Shown here in pieces: positions 49,810 through 58,567 of a stretch of 64,000 nucleotides of DNA (position 1 is its first letter; every line of letters begins with the position of its first letter). The notes below the pieces were generated by a model. It was not told the origin of the DNA and did no database searches. It worked only from the letters and a program-made list of their open reading frames with translations. Source of the DNA: Albimonas sp963977235 (GTDB taxonomy: Bacteria > Pseudomonadota > Alphaproteobacteria > Rhodobacterales > Rhodobacteraceae); contig NZ_CAXBOD010000009.1 in assembly GCF_963977235.1 (NCBI RefSeq), positions 1-64,000 of the forward strand. Reading direction: 5' to 3'. Made by a program: the position numbers and the translations under genes.

Positions 49810-50922
49810 TCAGGACTCGCCGTTGCGGTCCCGCTCGGCCAGGGCGCGATGCACCTCGCGCTCGACGAGCGCGCGGATGTTGGCCGAGATGCGCTCGCCC
49901 AGCGGGCCCGCAAGCTCCTCGCGGATCGACTGGCTCACGATCTCGACCAGTTCGTCGCGGCTGCGCGGCAGGCCGGTCGCGGCCCGCGGGCCGGGGGTGG
50001 CGCCGGAGAACGCCTCGCGCATCTCGCGGGCCGAGGCGCCGGTGCGCACGCGCTCCACCTCGGGATCCGCCGCGGCGGGGCGCAGCGTCTCGGGCCGGGG
50101 AGCGAAGGCCGGCGGGGCGGCCTCGGGCTCGGCCGGGGCCCAGGGCGCCTCCGCGACGGGGTCGGGGTCGATCGGGTCGGGCGCGACCTCGTCAGGCTGG
50201 AAGGCCGGCTGGGCGGGCTCGCCCGGGAACGGCGGCGAGGCGCCCTCATCCCGCCAGGCGGGCTCGACCGGCGTCGCCGGTTCGGGCGCGGGACCCCAGG
50301 CGGGGGGCTGGGCGAAGGAGGTCGGCGCCTCGCTCTCGGGAGGCGGCGACCAGGCCGAAGGCTCGGGCGGATGATCGCCCGAGGGCGCGTCGAACCGCGG
50401 TTCAGGCGCGAAGCCGCCGGACTGCGGCTCGGGCGCGAATCCGGACTGTTCCGGCTCCAGCTCCGGCTCGGGCTCGAATCCGGGCGTCTCGGGGCGCCTC
50501 GCGAAGGCGGGGGCGTCGGGATCGGCGTGGACGCCCGGCGGCTGAGAGGCCTGCGAGAAGCCGGTCGCCTGCGGGCCGGTGCGCCGGAAGCTGGTCTGCC
50601 GGGGCGCCTCGGGCTGGACCGCGTCGTCCTCCCGCTCATCGGGCGCGGGGCTCCAGGCGGGGGCGGGGCTCCAGGCGGGGGCGGCGGGGGCCTCCCAGCC
50701 TCCGTCGATCCGCTCGGTCAGCAGCAGCGCCGGCTCCTCGTCCTCGGCCGGCGGCAGCGAGGTCGGCAGCGGCGCGCCGAACGCGCCGCCCCCCCGGCCC
50801 TGCCCGCCGCCCTGGCCCTGCATCTCCGGCGTCAGCAGCAGCACGCCGGCGCCGTCCTCTTCCTCGGCCAGGGTCCGGCGAACCGTGTCGCCCAGACCGT
50901 CGTCACCGCCTGCGCCGCTCAT
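49810..50922 (-). CDS. Proline-rich disordered protein, PopZ-like candidate
   Basis: A 370-aa protein. Residues 1-30 are mildly helical, about 45-300 are Pro/Glu/Ala-rich and acidic with repeats such as AWSPAP and GFAPEP (disordered), and the last 60 form amphipathic helices (SRDELVEIVSQSIREEL, NIRALVEREVHRALAE). This helix, acidic PED linker, C-terminal helices layout is that of the polar organiser PopZ (DUF2497). The gene also follows pcm and tolC, as popZ does near these genes in other alphaproteobacteria. ATG 50922 follows GGGGAG. The assignment is a hypothesis. Confidence 0.6.
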   Translation of the reverse strand: MSGAGGDDGLGDTVRRTLAEEEDGAGVLLLTPEMQGQGGGQGRGGGAFGAPLPTSLPPAEDEEPALLLTERIDGGWEAPAAPAWSPAPAWSPAPDEREDDAVQPEAPRQTSFRRTGPQATGFSQASQPPGVHADPDAPAFARRPETPGFEPEPELEPEQSGFAPEPQSGGFAPEPRFDAPSGDHPPEPSAWSPPPESEAPTSFAQPPAWGPAPEPATPVEPAWRDEGASPPFPGEPAQPAFQPDEVAPDPIDPDPVAEAPWAPAEPEAAPPAFAPRPETLRPAAADPEVERVRTGASAREMREAFSGATPGPRAATGLPRSRDELVEIVSQSIREELAGPLGERISANIRALVEREVHRALAERDRNGES

Positions 50923-50947
50923 CGAACTCTCCCCGCCGACCATCGGC

Positions 50948-52363
50948 TTACGGACGATACGGCGTGGCCCAGCGGGTCTCTTCGCCCTTGGGGTAGCCGT
51001 AGCGATCCTCGTTCATCACCCCGGTCCGGTAGGCGTCGGGATCGTAGGGCGTCACGTCGAGGCCCAGATGGGTCACCGTCAGCGCCCCGACCGAGGCCAG
51101 CAGGTTGTAGCCCGCCACATACTCGTCGCGCAGGGCCGAGATCAGATCGGCGCGGGCCGAGGCCAGCTCCTGCTCGGCGTCCAGCACGTCGAGCGTGGTG
51201 CGCGCGCCCAGGGTCGCCTCCTCGCGCACGCCGTCGAAGGCGATCTGCGCGGCTCGGATCTGCTGGCGGGCGGCGGTGATCGAGGCGCGCGCCACGTCGA
51301 GTCCGGACCAGGAGTTCGCCACCGTCTGGCGCACGATCCGCCCGGTGTCCTGGATCAGCGCCATCGAGCGCGCGAACGTCGACTGCGCCTGGCGCACGGC
51401 CGAGGCGTTGCGCCCGCCCGTCCACAGCGGCATCGAGGCGGTCACGCCCACCGAGACCGCGTTCGAATCCGTGGCCGAGGCCACATCGTCGATGAACACC
51501 GAGTCATCGGAATAGCCGGCCGCGCCGTTGACCGACACCTGCGGCAGCTGCCGGCCGATGGCGACCTTGACCTGGGCCTCGGCCTGGCGCGCGTCGAAGC
51601 GGGCGGCGACCAGGTCGGGGTGCTGCGCCTCGGCCAGCGCTTGGGCGGCGAGCTCGCTCTCGGGCAGCGGAGGCAGCGGGGGCGGGTTCTCGAGGTCCTG
51701 GGCCGACTCGCCCACGGCGGCGAGGTAGGACTGGCGCGACCGCGCCAGCTGCCCGACGATCGCGGCGAGCGTCGAGCGCGAGGCCGCCAGGCGCGACTCG
51801 GCCTGGGCGACGTCGGTGCGGGTGACCTCGCCGACCTCGAACCGGTCCTGCGCGGCCTTGAGCTGCTCGCCGATGACCCGGACGTTGGAGCGGGCGACCT
51901 CGACCAGCGCGATGTCGCGGCGCACGTCCTCAAAGGCGGTGACCGCGGCCAGCAGCACGTTCTGCTCGGCCGAGGTCAGCGTGGATCGCCCCGAGCGCAC
52001 CGCCTGCAGCGCCGCGTCGGAGCTGTTCTCGATCTGCCCGCCCGAGTAGATCGGGATCGAGCCCTGCAGCCCCAGGTCGAAGGGATCCACGTCGTCGCGC
52101 GACCGCGACCCCGCCAGCGAACGGCGCGTGTCGGCGTTCTGCCAGCCGTAGTCGGCCTGCAGGTTGACCGTGCCATAGGCCTGGGCGCGCGCCTGGTATT
52201 CGGCCTCGTCGAGGCCGCGCAGCGCTGCGCGCTGGGCCGCAAGGCCGGGATGGTTCGCATAGGCCTTGGCCATGGCGTCGGCCAGGGTCTCGGCCTGCGA
52301 AGGCCCGGCCAGGGCCAGCAACGCGCATAGCGCGGTCGCAAGGCCCAGGGGTTTGCTCGTCAT
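50948..52363 (-). CDS. tolC: TolC-family outer-membrane channel
   Basis: A 471-aa outer-membrane efflux protein. A signal peptide ends near PSQA-ETLADAM. Two repeated halves carry long amphipathic helices (for example EQNVLLAAVTAFEDVRRDIAL and LGARTTLDVLDAEQELASAR regions), the TolC hallmark. It forms the exit duct for RND and type I systems, possibly including the pump at 28595-33257. It lies between pcm and the PopZ-like gene. Confidence 0.94.
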   Translation of the reverse strand: MTSKPLGLATALCALLALAGPSQAETLADAMAKAYANHPGLAAQRAALRGLDEAEYQARAQAYGTVNLQADYGWQNADTRRSLAGSRSRDDVDPFDLGLQGSIPIYSGGQIENSSDAALQAVRSGRSTLTSAEQNVLLAAVTAFEDVRRDIALVEVARSNVRVIGEQLKAAQDRFEVGEVTRTDVAQAESRLAASRSTLAAIVGQLARSRQSYLAAVGESAQDLENPPPLPPLPESELAAQALAEAQHPDLVAARFDARQAEAQVKVAIGRQLPQVSVNGAAGYSDDSVFIDDVASATDSNAVSVGVTASMPLWTGGRNASAVRQAQSTFARSMALIQDTGRIVRQTVANSWSGLDVARASITAARQQIRAAQIAFDGVREEATLGARTTLDVLDAEQELASARADLISALRDEYVAGYNLLASVGALTVTHLGLDVTPYDPDAYRTGVMNEDRYGYPKGEETRWATPYRP

Positions 52364-52670
52364 CGCCTGTATTCCCGCCGTTGTTCTGCCCGTTTTCGAC
52401 CAGGCCGGGCGCGGTGCGGGCCGACCCGGCTCCTCGGGGCGGACCCTAGCGGAGGGAATTGCGGCCGAAAAGCGAAACCGCGCGTCAGCGGACGCGCCGC
52501 GCGCGGACGTGACCGTGCGGACTCACCGCCGCCGCGGAGGCAGCGGCGACGGGCCGCGGACGGCAAGCCGGGGACCCCGGGGGACGGTCGGGCGCAAGGC
52601 CCCGTCCCGGCGCCGGGACAGGCGCCGCGCGGGGGGCGCGAGAGACTCACGGGCCGGCGGCCCGGACGCC
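52364..52670. other. Intergenic, nothing recognised
   Basis: 307 bp between pcm and tolC. It is GC-rich apart from GAATTGCGGCCGAAAAGCG near 52457-52475, which may hold the tolC promoter. No gene or repeat is supported. Confidence 0.5.
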
Positions 52671-53324
52671 TCAGAATTCGAAGGCGGCGGCCTTCTCGAA
52701 GCCGTCCAGCACCGGCGCGGCCGCGTCGAACGCCCGCCAGGAGGAGACGCCGGCGGCGGCGCGGGTGAACACCTCGCAGCGGCCGTAGGCGCCGTTCATA
52801 CGGATCGCCACCAGGCGCCCGCCCTCGCGAAGCTGGTCGAGCAGCGCCTGGGGCACGTCCTCGACCCCGCCCTGCACGAAGATCACGTTGTAGGGCGCGT
52901 GGTCGGGGGCGCCGGCGGCCATCTCGCCCTCGATCACCTCGGCGTTGTCGACCTCGTGATCCTCGAGCGCGGCGCGCGCGGCGCGGGCCATGTCGGGGTC
53001 GCTCTCGACAGCGATGACGGCGGCGGCGAGGCGGGCCAGAACGGCGGTCGAGTAGCCAAGACCGCAGCCCAGATCCAGCGCCAGGTCGTCGGGGCCGATG
53101 TCGGAGGCCTCGAGCATCTTGGCGAAGGTGCGCGGATCGAGGATCACCCGGTTCCGCGCCAGCGGCAGATGCTCGCCGGCATAGGCGACCTCGCGCAGGG
53201 GGCCTGGCGTGTAGGCCTCGCGCGGGACGGCGAGCATCGCGTCGATGATCGGGTAGGAGGTCACGTCCGAGGGACGGACCTGGTTGTCCACCATGGCGAC
53301 GCGGGCTGCGGCGTAATCGGTCAT
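52671..53324 (-). CDS. pcm: Protein-L-isoaspartate O-methyltransferase family protein
   Basis: A 217-aa methyltransferase. The N-terminus VAMVDNQVRPSDV and motif I ALDLGCGLGYSTAVLA match the alphaproteobacterial PIMT family. True repair PIMTs have a conserved Ser/Thr-rich substrate loop (around GGTISAP) that is replaced here by AYTPGPLREVAYAGEHLPL, so repair activity on isoaspartate is not certain. It is followed by tolC and the PopZ-like gene, a conserved neighbourhood. Confidence 0.83.
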   Translation of the reverse strand: MTDYAAARVAMVDNQVRPSDVTSYPIIDAMLAVPREAYTPGPLREVAYAGEHLPLARNRVILDPRTFAKMLEASDIGPDDLALDLGCGLGYSTAVLARLAAAVIAVESDPDMARAARAALEDHEVDNAEVIEGEMAAGAPDHAPYNVIFVQGGVEDVPQALLDQLREGGRLVAIRMNGAYGRCEVFTRAAAGVSSWRAFDAAAPVLDGFEKAAAFEF

Positions 53325-53685
53325 CCGGATCTCCGAGGCGCTCGGGCCGCCTGCGCGCGGCCCCTCACGCTCTGGCGGATAGCGCAGGAGCGGCGCGCGT
53401 GCAATGCGGCGGCAAGGATCGCGGCGGGAAAATGGAGCGAAAACCTTGCGTCGGGGGCCGCTCGCGCGGCGTGATCGCCCACGCGGGGACCGCGGCGCGC
53501 GCGGCGCGAGGCCGCGCGATCGCGGCCCGGCCCGAGGGCGACGCGCCCCGCGGACGTGCGGGCCGGGCGGGCGCCCGGCGCCGGCGGTCCCCGCCCGCCG
53601 TCCAGGCACGGCACGCGGGGGGAGCAGGCCGCGGGGCCGCGCTCAGGCGCCCGAAGCGGGACGAGAGGCGGGCTCGGGCGCGCGC
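53325..53685. other. Intergenic, nothing recognised
   Basis: 361 bp of very GC-rich sequence with short inverted segments (GCGCCCGGCGCC near 53570). Overlapping open frames here are Arg/Ala/Gly-rich and not convincing. Confidence 0.5.
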
Positions 53686-54345
53686 TCACCCCATGCATTC
53701 GCCCTGCCCCAGCGGCTCCTCGACCGCGGCGAAGAACATCCAGTCGCCGGCGGGGCCGACCTCGAACACCACCGAGACCTGCACCTCGGCCGGGACCAGG
53801 TCGCGGGTCTTGATCTTGCGGGCATAGCTGCGCGGGCCCGTGGGGCAGTGGATGTCGAGGAAGGCGTGCTCGGCCTGCGCCTCGGCGAACCAGGCCTCGA
53901 AGGCGGATATGGCCTGCGCGACCGCAAGCGGGACCGAGGGCGGCGCCAGCGGGTCGCTCGAGGGCCGGAAGGCGACCCGGCAGCCGGTGAACACCTCGCC
54001 CCCCACGGCGTGCTGCATGTGGGCGAGGCGGACCTCGCCCGTCGCGCCGCTCCACGCCAGCCCTTCCGAGCGGACGTCGATCAGCGAGGCGGCCTGGGGG
54101 TCGAGAGGCGCAAGCCCGGTCTCGTCGGCGTCCTGCGTCTCGATCATCGCCTGGGCGCAGCGGATCAGCGCGAGGTCGGACCAGTCGTCCTCGACCGGGC
54201 CGGCCAGGGCCTCGACCGAGGCGGCCAAGACCAGCAGCGCCGCGATCACTGGACGCAGCAGGCGCGCGCCGCCGGGACGCGCGGGACGCGCAGAACGATC
54301 CCCGAACACTCGATGGGAGAGGGGACGAGGATGATGCATGCACAT
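53686..54345 (-). CDS. Secreted or membrane-anchored protein of unknown function
   Basis: A 219-aa protein with a basic N-terminus and a hydrophobic stretch LLRPVIAALLVLAASVEALA, a likely signal peptide cut near ALAG. The mature part has three Cys spaced widely (ALIRCAQA, FTGCRVAF, DIHCPTGP) plus a C-terminal GECMG, so disulfides are possible. It ends with a beta-rich domain (VQVSVVFEVGPAGDWMFF). I do not recognise the family. ATG at 54345 has GGAG 7 bases before it; an ATG at 54339 is also possible. Confidence 0.65.
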   Translation of the reverse strand: MCMHHPRPLSHRVFGDRSARPARPGGARLLRPVIAALLVLAASVEALAGPVEDDWSDLALIRCAQAMIETQDADETGLAPLDPQAASLIDVRSEGLAWSGATGEVRLAHMQHAVGGEVFTGCRVAFRPSSDPLAPPSVPLAVAQAISAFEAWFAEAQAEHAFLDIHCPTGPRSYARKIKTRDLVPAEVQVSVVFEVGPAGDWMFFAAVEEPLGQGECMG

Positions 54346-54609
54346 GACGCGGCTCCGCAGCCGGGAGCGGCGGGGGCGGCCGCGGACGCGAGCTCCTTGC
54401 GCCGCATCCCCCGGGCAGGCCCTGCGGACCCGGCCCCGACGCGGCGCGCTCGCGGCCACCAAACCTCGGCCGGGGTTGAGATTTCCTTGCCCGCAAGGGG
54501 GAGAATGCGTGGGATCCTAGGGATTTCCCCCGCCGCAGGCCCCTGCGCGCGCCCGGGCTCAGGCCCGGCGGCGAGAGCGTCGCCGAAGGCGCGTCCGCGG
54601 ACCGGAAAC
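54346..54609. other. Intergenic, nothing recognised
   Basis: 264 bp upstream of the secreted protein gene. AACCTCGGCCGGGGTTGAGATTT around 54465 is the AT-richest portion and the likely promoter zone. No gene seen. Confidence 0.4.
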
Positions 54610-54639
54610 GCAAAAGGCCCGGCCGTCGCCGACCGAGCC
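54610..54639 (-). terminator. Terminator of the crotonase-ligase operon
   Basis: GGCCCGGCCG (54616-54625) pairs with CGACCGAGCC (with G-U wobbles). On the minus strand the stem is followed by TTTTGCGTTTCC, a good U-tract. It is 36 bp past the crotonase stop. Confidence 0.75.
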
Positions 54640-54674
54640 TCATGTGGGGGACGCGCCCCCGCGAAGCGGTCGCC

Positions 54675-55478
54675 TCAGGCGCCCTTGAACGAGGGTTTGC
54701 GCTTTTCGAGGAAGGCCTTGGGCCCCTCGCGCGCGTCCTCGGAGGCGAACACGGGCGCGGCGAACTCCTGCTCAAGGGCCAGCGCCTCGGGCTCGGTGCG
54801 GCCGAGGCAGGCGCGGGCCGAGCGGCGGATCATCTTCACCGCCAGCGGACCGTTGGCGGCGATCTTCTCGGCGAGCTCGATCGCGGTGTCCAGCACCTGC
54901 TCCCGCGCGACCACGCGGTTGAGGAACCCCCAGTCCATCGCGGTCTTCGCGTCGATCAGGTCGCCGGTCAGCAGCAGCTCCATGGCGCGGGCGAAGGGCA
55001 GCTGCTCGGGCAGACGGACCGAGGATCCGCCGGCGGGGAACAGCGCCCACTTCACCTCCTGCACGCCGAATTTCGCGGTGTCGGCGGCGACCCGCAGGTC
55101 GGTCCCCTGCACCAGCTCCATGCCCCCCGCGATGGCGTGGCCGTTGATCGCCGCGATCACCGGCTTTTCGACGTCGAAGCCCCGCAGCAGGCCCTTGGCG
55201 CCCAGCTCGCGATCCTTGAGGTAGCGCTCGTCGTATTCGTCCTCCGGCCCCCGGGCCTTGGAGATCAGCGGGATCATCCGGCCGAGATCCGCGCCCGCGC
55301 AGAACGTGTCGCCCGCGCCCGTGACCACCACGGCGCGCACCCCGTCATCGTCGCGGGCTTGCGCGAACGCATCGGCGAGGTTGCACAGAAGCTCGGGGTC
55401 GAAGGCGTTCTTCTTCTCCGGCCGGTTGAGCGTCAGGACCATCACGTGGCCCCGCATCTCCTTGAGCAGCTTGGACAT
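54675..55478 (-). CDS. Enoyl-CoA hydratase
   Basis: A 267-aa crotonase-fold enzyme. Both catalytic glutamates are present (AGGMELVQGTD and FGVQEVKW), with oxyanion-hole segments CAGADLGRM and INGHAIAGG, so genuine enoyl-CoA hydratase activity is expected. It follows the acyl-CoA synthetase by 24 bp on the same strand; together they would activate an acid and hydrate its enoyl-CoA. Confidence 0.9.
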   Translation of the reverse strand: MSKLLKEMRGHVMVLTLNRPEKKNAFDPELLCNLADAFAQARDDDGVRAVVVTGAGDTFCAGADLGRMIPLISKARGPEDEYDERYLKDRELGAKGLLRGFDVEKPVIAAINGHAIAGGMELVQGTDLRVAADTAKFGVQEVKWALFPAGGSSVRLPEQLPFARAMELLLTGDLIDAKTAMDWGFLNRVVAREQVLDTAIELAEKIAANGPLAVKMIRRSARACLGRTEPEALALEQEFAAPVFASEDAREGPKAFLEKRKPSFKGA

Positions 55479-55502
55479 GGTTCCTCCTTTGCGGCGAGCC
55501 GT

Positions 55503-57080
55503 TCAGCCGGCCCGCTCCTGTTTGAGACGCGCTTCGAGGTCCTGGCGCTTGATCTTGCCGGTGACCGAGCGGGGAAGCTCGGCATCCTCGACAAAGCGCA
55601 CGGCCTTGGGGATCTTGTAGCGGGCGATCTCGCCCCGGCAGGCCTCGACGAGGGCCTCCTCGGTGACGCTCTCGTTGCGGCGCACGACGAAGGCGACGGG
55701 GACCTCGCCCCATTTCGGGTCCTCGCGGCGCACCACGATCGCGTCGACCACGCCGGGGAAGGCGAGCAGCACCCGCTCGATCTCGGCGGGGTAGATGTTC
55801 TCGCCCCCCGACTTGATCAGGTACTTGCGCCGGTCGACGAAGGAGAGCGTGCCGTCGGGGTTGCGCGCGAACACGTCGCCCATGTGGAACCAGCCGCCGC
55901 GGAAATCCTTGGCGTTGGTCTCGGCGTTGTTCCAGTAGCCCGAGAACAGCGTGGGGCCGCGCACGCACATCTCTCCGGGCTCGCCGTCGGGGACCTCGCG
56001 GTCCTCCTCGTCCACCAGCTTCACCAGGCACCAGGAGTTCTGGGACTTGTCGAGCCGCGCCGGAACCTGACCCACCGGGATGCGGCCGCGGGAGGCGGGG
56101 GTGGAGCCGGTCTCGGTCGCGCCGAAGGTGTTGAGGTAGGGGGCGTCGAGCAGCGTGGTGATCTCGACGAGCTGCTCGCGCGGGACCAGGTCGGCCATCA
56201 CGCCGCAGTATTTCACGCCGCGGGCGGGCTTGCCCACGCGCTTCATCGCCTCGATGAAGCCGCCGATCATGCCCGGCATCAGGGTCAGGCGGCCGATCCG
56301 CTCGCGCGTCACGACCTCGGCCAGCGCGTCGGGCTCGTAGCCGTCCATCACGATAACCTTGCCCCCGTTCAGCAGGGTCGCGAGGGACGTATCCGTCGAG
56401 GCCATGTGGAACAGCGGCGCCCAGGCCACGAATCCGTCCTCGGGCGTGGTCGGCAGGTCCGAGGCCGCCACCATCGCGCGCGCCACCTCCGCCCGCTGCG
56501 AGATCAGCGCTCCCTTCGGCAGCCCCGTGGTGCCGGAGGTGTAGAGGATCACCAGACCGTCCTCGGGGAGGGGGGTCACGGCGGGGGACCGCTCGGGCTG
56601 CGCGGCGAGCGCGGATTCGTAAGGGTCCCCCAGCTCCAGCACCTCGGGCGCGCCCGGCAGCTCGGCGGCGAGCTTGGCCGCGGTCTCGGCAAAGCGCGGC
56701 GAGGCGACGATCAGCGCCGGCTCCACCAGACCGATGCAGTGGCGCAGCTCGCCGTCGGCCATGCGCCAGTTCTGGCAGGCGGCGATGCAGGCGAGCCGCG
56801 CGCAGGCCAGCAGCAGCTCGACATACTCGGCCCGGTTCTCCGAGAGGATCGCCACCCGGTCGCCCCGCCCCACCCCGCGCGCGGCGAGCGCATTGGCCAG
56901 TTGCGAGGCGCGGGCGTCGAGCTGGGCGTAGGTCCAGCTGCGCTCGCCCTCCTCCAGCGCCGTGCGTCCGGCGTCGAGGCGGGCGCGCTGGGCGAACAGC
57001 TCCGCCACCGTCAGCCCCGCCGAGCCCGCCGCCACGGCGGGGTCGATTCCCGCCGGCGCGGCCCTGACCGCTCCGTCCAT
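55503..57080 (-). CDS. Acyl-CoA synthetase (AMP-forming)
   Basis: A 525-aa ANL-superfamily ligase that activates a carboxylic acid with ATP and CoA. The P-loop YTSGTTGLPKGAL, A5 motif NTFGATETG, GWFHMGDV and the C-terminal lysine motif SVTGKIKRQ are all present. The active-site lining does not tell the chain length; it looks like medium/long-chain or aromatic acid ligases. GGGAGGAG precedes the ATG. Divergent from the TIGR03084-like gene. Confidence 0.92.
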   Translation of the reverse strand: MDGAVRAAPAGIDPAVAAGSAGLTVAELFAQRARLDAGRTALEEGERSWTYAQLDARASQLANALAARGVGRGDRVAILSENRAEYVELLLACARLACIAACQNWRMADGELRHCIGLVEPALIVASPRFAETAAKLAAELPGAPEVLELGDPYESALAAQPERSPAVTPLPEDGLVILYTSGTTGLPKGALISQRAEVARAMVAASDLPTTPEDGFVAWAPLFHMASTDTSLATLLNGGKVIVMDGYEPDALAEVVTRERIGRLTLMPGMIGGFIEAMKRVGKPARGVKYCGVMADLVPREQLVEITTLLDAPYLNTFGATETGSTPASRGRIPVGQVPARLDKSQNSWCLVKLVDEEDREVPDGEPGEMCVRGPTLFSGYWNNAETNAKDFRGGWFHMGDVFARNPDGTLSFVDRRKYLIKSGGENIYPAEIERVLLAFPGVVDAIVVRREDPKWGEVPVAFVVRRNESVTEEALVEACRGEIARYKIPKAVRFVEDAELPRSVTGKIKRQDLEARLKQERAG

Positions 57081-57242
57081 GTCGTCTCCTCCCGCGTCGT
57101 TCGCGCAGGGTCGCGCGGATGGCCCGCGTCGACCTCGTCCCCTCCGACGACTTCCGCGCCGGGCCGGGACATGGCAGAAACTCCCCCGAAAACGACGCCG
57201 CTGCAAGGCGCGACGTACTGGCGAGTATGCCGAGGGAGGACG

Positions 57243-58046
57243 ATGATGCTGGACCAGGCCGAGGATTTCCGCGCCGAGAGCCGGGGGCTGCACGCCCTGC
57301 TCGACGGGGTGGCCGACGACCGTTTCCGCACGCAGACGCAGTTCAAGGGCTGGACCATCGACACGGTCATCCAGCACCTGCATTTCTTCAACATCGCCGC
57401 CGAGTTGGCGCTGGTCGACGAGCCGGCGCTGCTGGCGCTGTTTGCCGAGCTGAAGGCGGCGCGCGAGGCGGGCGAGACCACCATCGCCTACACCGACCGC
57501 TACCTGAAGGGCCTGCGCGGGCGCCCGCTGCTGGACGCCTGGATCGCGACCAGCGAGCGGGTGGCCGACCTGTTCGCTCCGGCCGACCCCAAGGCCCGGC
57601 TGAAATGGGCGGGCCCGGACATGAGCGCGCGCAGCTTCATCACCGCCCGCCTGATGGAGACCTGGGCCCACGGCCAGGAGGTTTACGACATCCTCGGCGC
57701 CGAGCGGGAGGAGCGCGACTATATCCGCAACATCGCCATGCTGGGCGTGAACACCTTCGGCTGGACCTTCGCGAACCGCAAGGAGCCGGTCCCCGAGGCG
57801 AAGCCCTACGTCCGCCTGACCGCCCCCTCGGGCGAGATCTGGGAGTGGAACGAGCCCTCGGAGGTCGAGCGGATCGAGGGGCCGGCCGTCGGCTTCTGCC
57901 AGGTGGTCGCCCAGACCCGCAACATCGCCGACGTGGATCTGAAGGTGACGGGCCCGGCGGCGACCACGTGGATGGCCAAGGCCCAGTGCTTCGCCGGCCC
58001 CCCCAACGATCCCCCCGCCTCCGGCGCGCGGCGCCGGGTGAGCTGA
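57243..58046 (+). CDS. DinB/maleylpyruvate-isomerase-like metal-binding protein (TIGR03084 type)
   Basis: A 267-aa protein of the mycothiol-dependent maleylpyruvate isomerase N-terminal (DinB-like four-helix) fold. Metal-ligand candidates are His in VIQHLHFFN and METWAHGQEVYD. Alphaproteobacteria lack mycothiol, so another thiol or no thiol is used. Its position divergent from an acyl-CoA synthetase and crotonase hints at acyl-CoA or aromatic metabolism. GGGAGG precedes ATG; 57246 is an equally good start. Confidence 0.82.
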   Translation: MMLDQAEDFRAESRGLHALLDGVADDRFRTQTQFKGWTIDTVIQHLHFFNIAAELALVDEPALLALFAELKAAREAGETTIAYTDRYLKGLRGRPLLDAWIATSERVADLFAPADPKARLKWAGPDMSARSFITARLMETWAHGQEVYDILGAEREERDYIRNIAMLGVNTFGWTFANRKEPVPEAKPYVRLTAPSGEIWEWNEPSEVERIEGPAVGFCQVVAQTRNIADVDLKVTGPAATTWMAKAQCFAGPPNDPPASGARRRVS

Positions 58047-58162
58047 GGCCCGGTCGGTCGCGCCACGCGGACGGCCTGCTTTCCGGGGGACGATCCCTTC
58101 GCCCCATGGGCGCCCGGCGGGCGGCGCGGGTGGCGACGGGGGCCGGATGTCGGGCGGAAACC

Positions 58163-58198
58163 ACAAGGGGCGAGGCGCGTCGACGCCTCGCCCCTTGT
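58163..58198. terminator. Perfect 15-bp bidirectional terminator hairpin
   Basis: ACAAGGGGCGAGGCG (58163-58177) and CGCCTCGCCCCTTGT (58184-58198) pair completely around a six-base loop CGTCGA. It lies between convergent genes (stops at 58046 and 58247). U-tracts are poor on both sides. Confidence 0.75.
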
Positions 58199-58205
58199 CG
58201 AAATC

Positions 58206-58261
58206 GGCCTCGGTCGGCTCAGTCGCCCCGGGCGGCTTCGGTCGGCTCACTCGGTCTGGGC
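58206..58261. repeat. 28-bp tandem duplication over the DUF1467 stop
   Basis: Units 58206-58233 and 58234-58261 are about 80 percent identical. Each holds TGA in the same minus-strand frame; the codons before the second one would read ARGD, matching the real end AQTE in layout. Confidence 0.8.
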
Positions 58262-58567
58262 GGCCTCGGCGGCGGCGGCTTCGCGCTGGGCCTTCCAGCC
58301 GGGCTCGATGCCCGAGAAGAAGTCCACGTCGCCCATCGACCACGGCACGAACCAGATCACCGTGCAGACGACCAGCCAGATGGGCGTCGCGATGATCGTC
58401 ACCCACTTCAGCTTGCGCCTGAGGTGGAAGTCCGAGGGGGCCGAGGCGGGGGTGCCCGGCGCCACCTCGCCCACGTCCCCCTGGCTCTTCATCCCGATCG
58501 GCAGCGAGATGTAGAGGGTCATGAACCAGATGACGGCGAGCAGGACGATGACGGCTGTGATGGTCAA
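58247..58567 (-). CDS. DUF1467 family membrane protein
   Basis: A 106-aa protein with two membrane helices (about residues 3-20 and 55-75) separated by a hydrophilic loop containing GDVGEVAPGTPASAPSDFHLRRKLKWVT in two parts; that EVxPGTPASAP motif is the DUF1467 signature. The start is TTG at 58567, overlapping the epimerase stop (TTGA), since homology begins right there (TITAVIVLLAVIWFM). Function unknown, but its position after methylmalonyl-CoA epimerase is conserved in alphaproteobacteria. Confidence 0.88.
   Translation of the reverse strand: MTITAVIVLLAVIWFMTLYISLPIGMKSQGDVGEVAPGTPASAPSDFHLRRKLKWVTIIATPIWLVVCTVIWFVPWSMGDVDFFSGIEPGWKAQREAAAAEAAQTE

Noticed and set aside
53399..53827. Small basic protein between pcm and the secreted protein gene
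   Set aside because: Composition is Arg/Ala/Gly shadow-like, the 3' half overlaps a supported gene antisense, and no good ribosome-binding site is seen.
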